A stretch of 15,431 nucleotides of DNA from JBMNOI01 sp050942995 (lineage in GTDB: Bacteria; Chloroflexota; Anaerolineae; UBA1429). Below, piece by piece: positions 12,687-15,431 of the stretch. The notes under the pieces were generated by a model. That model was not told the origin of the DNA, did not search any database, and saw only the letters and a list, made by a program, of their open reading frames with translations. Position numbers and translations under genes: made by a program. Within the stretch, counting starts at the first letter, position 1. The number at the start of each line of letters is the position of its first letter. The DNA lies in the NCBI GenBank assembly GCA_050942995.1, contig JBMNOI010000092.1:1-15431 (forward strand), read 5' to 3'.

Positions 12687-13682
12687 ATGCATATACTCTT
12701 TATCGGCGGAACCGGGAATATCAGCTCAGCCTGTGTAGACCTGGCTCTGGATAGAGGATATCAAGTCACGGTGCTCAATCGGGGTACCCGCATATCCCGG
12801 CTGGACAAGCGCGTCTCGACCATCATCGGCGACCGCGATGATCCACAGGTGCTGCAGCGTATCGCCGGCGAAAATCGCTTCGACGTTGTGGCCAACTTTG
12901 TGGGGTTCATTCCCGATCAGATCGAGAACGATATCGCCGCATTCGGGGGACGTATCGGCCAGTATATCTATATCAGCTCGGCCAGCGCCTATCAAAAGCC
13001 ACTGAATCATTATGTCATCACCGAATCCACTCCCCTGTATAACCCCTACTGGGCCTATGCCAGGGAAAAGATCGCCTGCGAAGAGCGACTGGTTCGTGCG
13101 TATCGGGAAGAGGATTTCCCCATAACTATCGTACGGCCGTCGTACACCTACGGTCCTACCTGGATTCCCTCCGGCGTAGGCGGCCATGGTTACACCGTCG
13201 TTCACCGTATGCGACAGGAGTTGCCCATAATCTCTCATGGCGACGGGCAGTCGCTTTGGGTGATGACACATAATTCGGACTTTGCCGTGGGTTTTGTCGG
13301 ACTGTTTGGTGTGCAACAGGCCATCGGTGAAGCCTTTCATATCACCAGCGATGAGGTGTTGACCTGGGACGAGATCTATCGCACCATCGGTCGGGCCGCA
13401 GGCGCTGAACCGGATATCATCCACATCCCCTCGGACTTTATCGCCCACTACTACCCCGATCTCGGTGCCGGCCTGTTGGGCGACAAGGCGCATAGCGTGG
13501 TCTTTGACAACAGCAAGATCAAACGGATCGTGCCCGAATTTCGCGCAACCACCACGTTCGCTCAGGGTATCGCCCAATCAATCGCCTGGCACGATGCGGA
13601 TCCGTCGCGTCAGGTCGTCAACAAAGAGACCAACGCCATCATGGACCGACTGATCGAAAAGTATCGACAGGCGTTGACCTGA
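12687..13682 (+). CDS. NAD-dependent epimerase/dehydratase (extended SDR family)
   Basis: This is a cytosolic Rossmann-fold enzyme of the nucleotide-sugar epimerase superfamily; the exact substrate is not readable. The 331-residue product starts MHILFIGGTGNISSACVDLAL, a GGTGxIS dinucleotide loop at 7-13, followed by TVLNRG. It has the DVVANFVGF strand, SSASAYQ (97-103) and the catalytic YxxxK as Tyr124-Ala-Arg-Glu-Lys128. IVRPSYTYGP (148-157) is a family landmark before the substrate-binding domain. The glycine loop GGTGNIS and the short GDRDD segment resemble the branch annotated as NAD-dependent epimerases with CSP41-like relatives. The ATG at 12687 is preceded by AGGAGAG (12675-12681). It stands alone on its strand, between a divergent promoter region and a very long hairpin. 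Confidence 0.9.
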   Translation: MHILFIGGTGNISSACVDLALDRGYQVTVLNRGTRISRLDKRVSTIIGDRDDPQVLQRIAGENRFDVVANFVGFIPDQIENDIAAFGGRIGQYIYISSASAYQKPLNHYVITESTPLYNPYWAYAREKIACEERLVRAYREEDFPITIVRPSYTYGPTWIPSGVGGHGYTVVHRMRQELPIISHGDGQSLWVMTHNSDFAVGFVGLFGVQQAIGEAFHITSDEVLTWDEIYRTIGRAAGAEPDIIHIPSDFIAHYYPDLGAGLLGDKAHSVVFDNSKIKRIVPEFRATTTFAQGIAQSIAWHDADPSRQVVNKETNAIMDRLIEKYRQALT

Positions 13683-13793
13683 CCCCTGCCCTTCTGAGTG
13701 GGATCGCATCAATTGGCTGATATGACTATGCGAAAGCACTATATTATTTGCTTGGAATGCGCCGCTCGTTTGCCGAAAATGAGAAACGAATGA

Positions 13794-13838
13794 GAAACGG
13801 TCGTGAAAAGAGACTTTTGCTCTTTTCACGACCGTTTC
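13794..13838. terminator. 19-bp perfect hairpin between convergent genes
   Basis: GAAACGGTCGTGAAAAGAG (13794-13812) and its exact reverse complement (13820-13838) enclose the 7-nt loop ACTTTTG. The hairpin lies between the convergent ends of the epimerase and glycoside hydrolase genes, so a bidirectional terminator is most likely, although no clean T-run follows on either side. A 10-bp direct repeat, ATGAGAAACG, occurs at 13779-13788 and 13790-13799, the second copy running into the left arm. The remainder of 13683-13887 holds nothing else I can assign. Confidence 0.6.
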
Positions 13839-13887
13839 CGTTCACAACGGCTTCACCCGCCCATCGAGAACGAGTGTTTTCTGCCGA

Positions 13888-15431
13888 TCAGCGCTCGCGC
13901 CTCAACACCAGCACCCAGTCCTGTGGATGGCCGTCCTGAACGGCCTCCGGCGCCTGGTAGCTCTGGCCCGAACGAGGTGCCGCCTGCATATCCCCATTGC
14001 ACGGATTGTACCATTCGGCATCATAGACCTCTGCACCATGAGGTAGCTTCCACCTCACGGTCCCACCCACCGGCAGGTACGCAACGACGAGATTTTGCGA
14101 CGCATCGGCCAGCGCCAGCGGCTCGTGGCCGGCAGGCGCATCGCCCGCCTCGACCAGATGCGGGGCCGGCCGCAACCGCTCGAACGGCACGATCTCGGTA
14201 AAAAAGTGGCGCACGTGCAATAGATACTCGAGGCCGGGTTGATCCTCCTCCAGCTTTAGAAAAGGGCCCCAGCTATTCTCAAACCCATGGATAATGCCCA
14301 TTCCACAAAACGCGCCCCGCCACGCGCCACGACGGGTATGCTGCTCGCAACAGTATTCGTGGCTGGGGATCAACAGGGGGAATTCAGGGTTGCGCTCGTA
14401 CCCCCATTCGGCGAACACTCTCGTGCCCGACCAGCCCTCAAAAGCCCGCGCGATCACATCCTCGATGCCGGCGGCCAGCCAGCCAAGCTCCTTGTCGCGG
14501 GTTCCCCAATCCTGAAACAGGATCGTGTCCACAGCCCCCGGATCCAATCGAAACCGATGGGCAAAGGCGGGCTCCCGTGGGCCGTTATGCACGGCGACGA
14601 TATGCCCGTGAGGCGCCACCTGCTTGACCCGGCGCGCCATACGCATCGCCCAGCGATCTGCCACAGGGTTATAACGCCAGTCCCCATCCGGATAGTACTC
14701 GTACTCATTCATCAGCGTCCAGAAATAGATGCTGCTGTAGGCATCGTAGCGGGCGATGAGGTAGCGCATCCAGAGTTCCTCCCACTCGGGGACAAATATA
14801 TCGCGCCGGTTAAAGGGCCACTCAAAGCCCCACGCCTCCATAATCATCTCCAACCCGAGGCCCAGTTCCTCCGCTTTTTGCACAATCCGGTCGACGGTAT
14901 GGAAATAGTCCGGATCGAAGCGATCGAATCGAGGCGCCTGCTCGCTGCCGCCCCAGGGCCAGGTGCGCCGCGTCTGCCAGGCGCTATAGCCCTCCGGGGG
15001 ATGAAACGGGCTGACCGGCACGCGTACCCGCAACAGATTGAACCCCTGTCGAACGCGCCGCTCCATAAACGCCTCGACATTGGCCCCGCAATGCGCCATG
15101 CCGAACAGGTTATAGGTCGTATCGCCCAGGATAAAGACCGGCTCTCCCGATTCGTATACGAACCCCCAGGCCTTGCCGGGTACCGACTGTAGATATCCCC
15201 GTCTGTCGATCGGCACCACGTCGAATCGTTCTTCATGGGCCAGTTGAGGATCTTCCGGCCGTGAGACGATGCGACAGCTCCATTCACCCACCTCGGGTGG
15301 GCTAAAGCGCACGCGCCAGGTATCATGGCCGTCATAGAACCCCGGCACGACATATTGCCGATTCGAAGGGGTGGTAAAGATGCCCTCCACCACCACATCG
15401 GCAAACGGATTGGCATACTCTGTCGTTGTAC
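13888..15431 (-). CDS. Glycoside hydrolase-like protein (DUF5060 + apiosidase-like barrel), 5'-truncated
   Basis: The frame stays open to the right edge: reading upstream of the GTG at 15396 gives TEYANPFADVV, the usual start of a DUF5060 domain (NPFxDV), so that GTG is internal and the true start lies outside. Domains in order are a DUF5060 beta-sandwich (edge to about 15210; VPGFYDGHDTWRVRFSP), an apiosidase-like/DUF4038 TIM barrel (from FILGDTTYNLFGM) and a C-terminal beta domain (VAYLPVGGTVRWKLPHGAEVYDAEWYNP). The likely acid/base is the Glu of LMNEYEYY (codon 14704-14706), and the likely nucleophile is the Glu of FAEWGYE (codon 14407-14409). Relatives include GH140 apiosidases acting on plant pectin side chains, but the substrate here is unknown. 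Whether a signal peptide exists cannot be seen. Confidence 0.85.
   Translation of the reverse strand, partial: TTTEYANPFADVVVEGIFTTPSNRQYVVPGFYDGHDTWRVRFSPPEVGEWSCRIVSRPEDPQLAHEERFDVVPIDRRGYLQSVPGKAWGFVYESGEPVFILGDTTYNLFGMAHCGANVEAFMERRVRQGFNLLRVRVPVSPFHPPEGYSAWQTRRTWPWGGSEQAPRFDRFDPDYFHTVDRIVQKAEELGLGLEMIMEAWGFEWPFNRRDIFVPEWEELWMRYLIARYDAYSSIYFWTLMNEYEYYPDGDWRYNPVADRWAMRMARRVKQVAPHGHIVAVHNGPREPAFAHRFRLDPGAVDTILFQDWGTRDKELGWLAAGIEDVIARAFEGWSGTRVFAEWGYERNPEFPLLIPSHEYCCEQHTRRGAWRGAFCGMGIIHGFENSWGPFLKLEEDQPGLEYLLHVRHFFTEIVPFERLRPAPHLVEAGDAPAGHEPLALADASQNLVVAYLPVGGTVRWKLPHGAEVYDAEWYNPCNGDMQAAPRSGQSYQAPEAVQDGHPQDWVLVLRRER

Noticed and set aside
12726..13577. Minus-strand open frame of 283 codons
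   Set aside because: It is antisense to the NAD-dependent epimerase, whose motifs are clear; the frame is a by-product of GC-rich codon use.
14287..15192. Plus-strand open frame of 301 codons
   Set aside because: It is antisense to the glycoside hydrolase-like gene and has no recognisable motif or ribosome binding site.
1..15431. CRISPR arrays, tRNA or rRNA genes
   Set aside because: I scanned by eye for regularly spaced repeats, T-loop motifs and rRNA-like conserved sequence and found none.

Overview
The window reads as ordinary chromosomal DNA from a free-living, moderately GC-rich bacterium. The gene mix points to Chloroflexota (Anaerolineae-like): ctpA next to smpB, a PdtaS/PdtaR-type ANTAR two-component pair, a small CxxC protein of a kind I associate with that phylum, ROK and Gfo/Idh/MocA sugar genes, and frequent TTG starts. 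The phylum is inferred, not shown. I see no rRNA, tRNA, CRISPR array or complete insertion sequence.

Layout. (1) 1-561: the 3' part of an S-methyl-5'-thioadenosine phosphorylase gene. It converges on a ctpA-smpB operon (minus strand, 622-2403), and a terminator hairpin at 581-608 lies between them. (2) 2404-2712 is a divergent promoter region. It drives ctpA to the left and, to the right, a DtxR/MntR-type regulator and a ROK sugar kinase (2713-4439). An inverted repeat just downstream of the regulator's -10 box is a candidate autoregulatory operator. (3) 4449-5640: a complete tyrosine recombinase gene on the minus strand. Just upstream is a perfect 15-bp inverted repeat with an 8-bp spacer, overlapping a near-consensus promoter. 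Its geometry resembles lox or a single-recombinase Xer/dif site, and it is the most striking structure in the window. (4) 5640-6267: about 600 bp without a convincing gene. It holds a plus-strand intrinsic terminator with no obvious gene in front of it, then a good promoter and an operator-like repeat cluster leading to a small CxxC protein (6277-6624). (5) 6687-8764: a sensor kinase and ANTAR response regulator operon on the minus strand. The kinase appears to be read from a leaderless mRNA. (6) 8858-11869: a DUF368 polyprenyl-phosphate transporter gene, followed by a Gfo/Idh/MocA-like protein and a TIM-barrel sugar isomerase/epimerase, probably co-transcribed. (7) 11967-12410: a small acidic protein made of four exact 27-residue repeats, on the minus strand, divergent from an NAD-dependent epimerase/dehydratase (12687-13682). 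(8) 13888-15431: a glycoside hydrolase-like protein (DUF5060 plus apiosidase-like barrel) that runs off the right edge.

How the parts fit. The right half has a carbohydrate theme: an envelope lipid-carrier transporter, a sugar oxidoreductase-like protein, an isomerase, an NDP-sugar epimerase-like protein and a glycoside hydrolase. The left half is housekeeping: methionine salvage, ribosome rescue and tail-specific proteolysis, metal-responsive regulation and sugar phosphorylation. The recombinase with its adjacent symmetric site, and the 27-residue repeat protein, are the two items most likely to be under-described.
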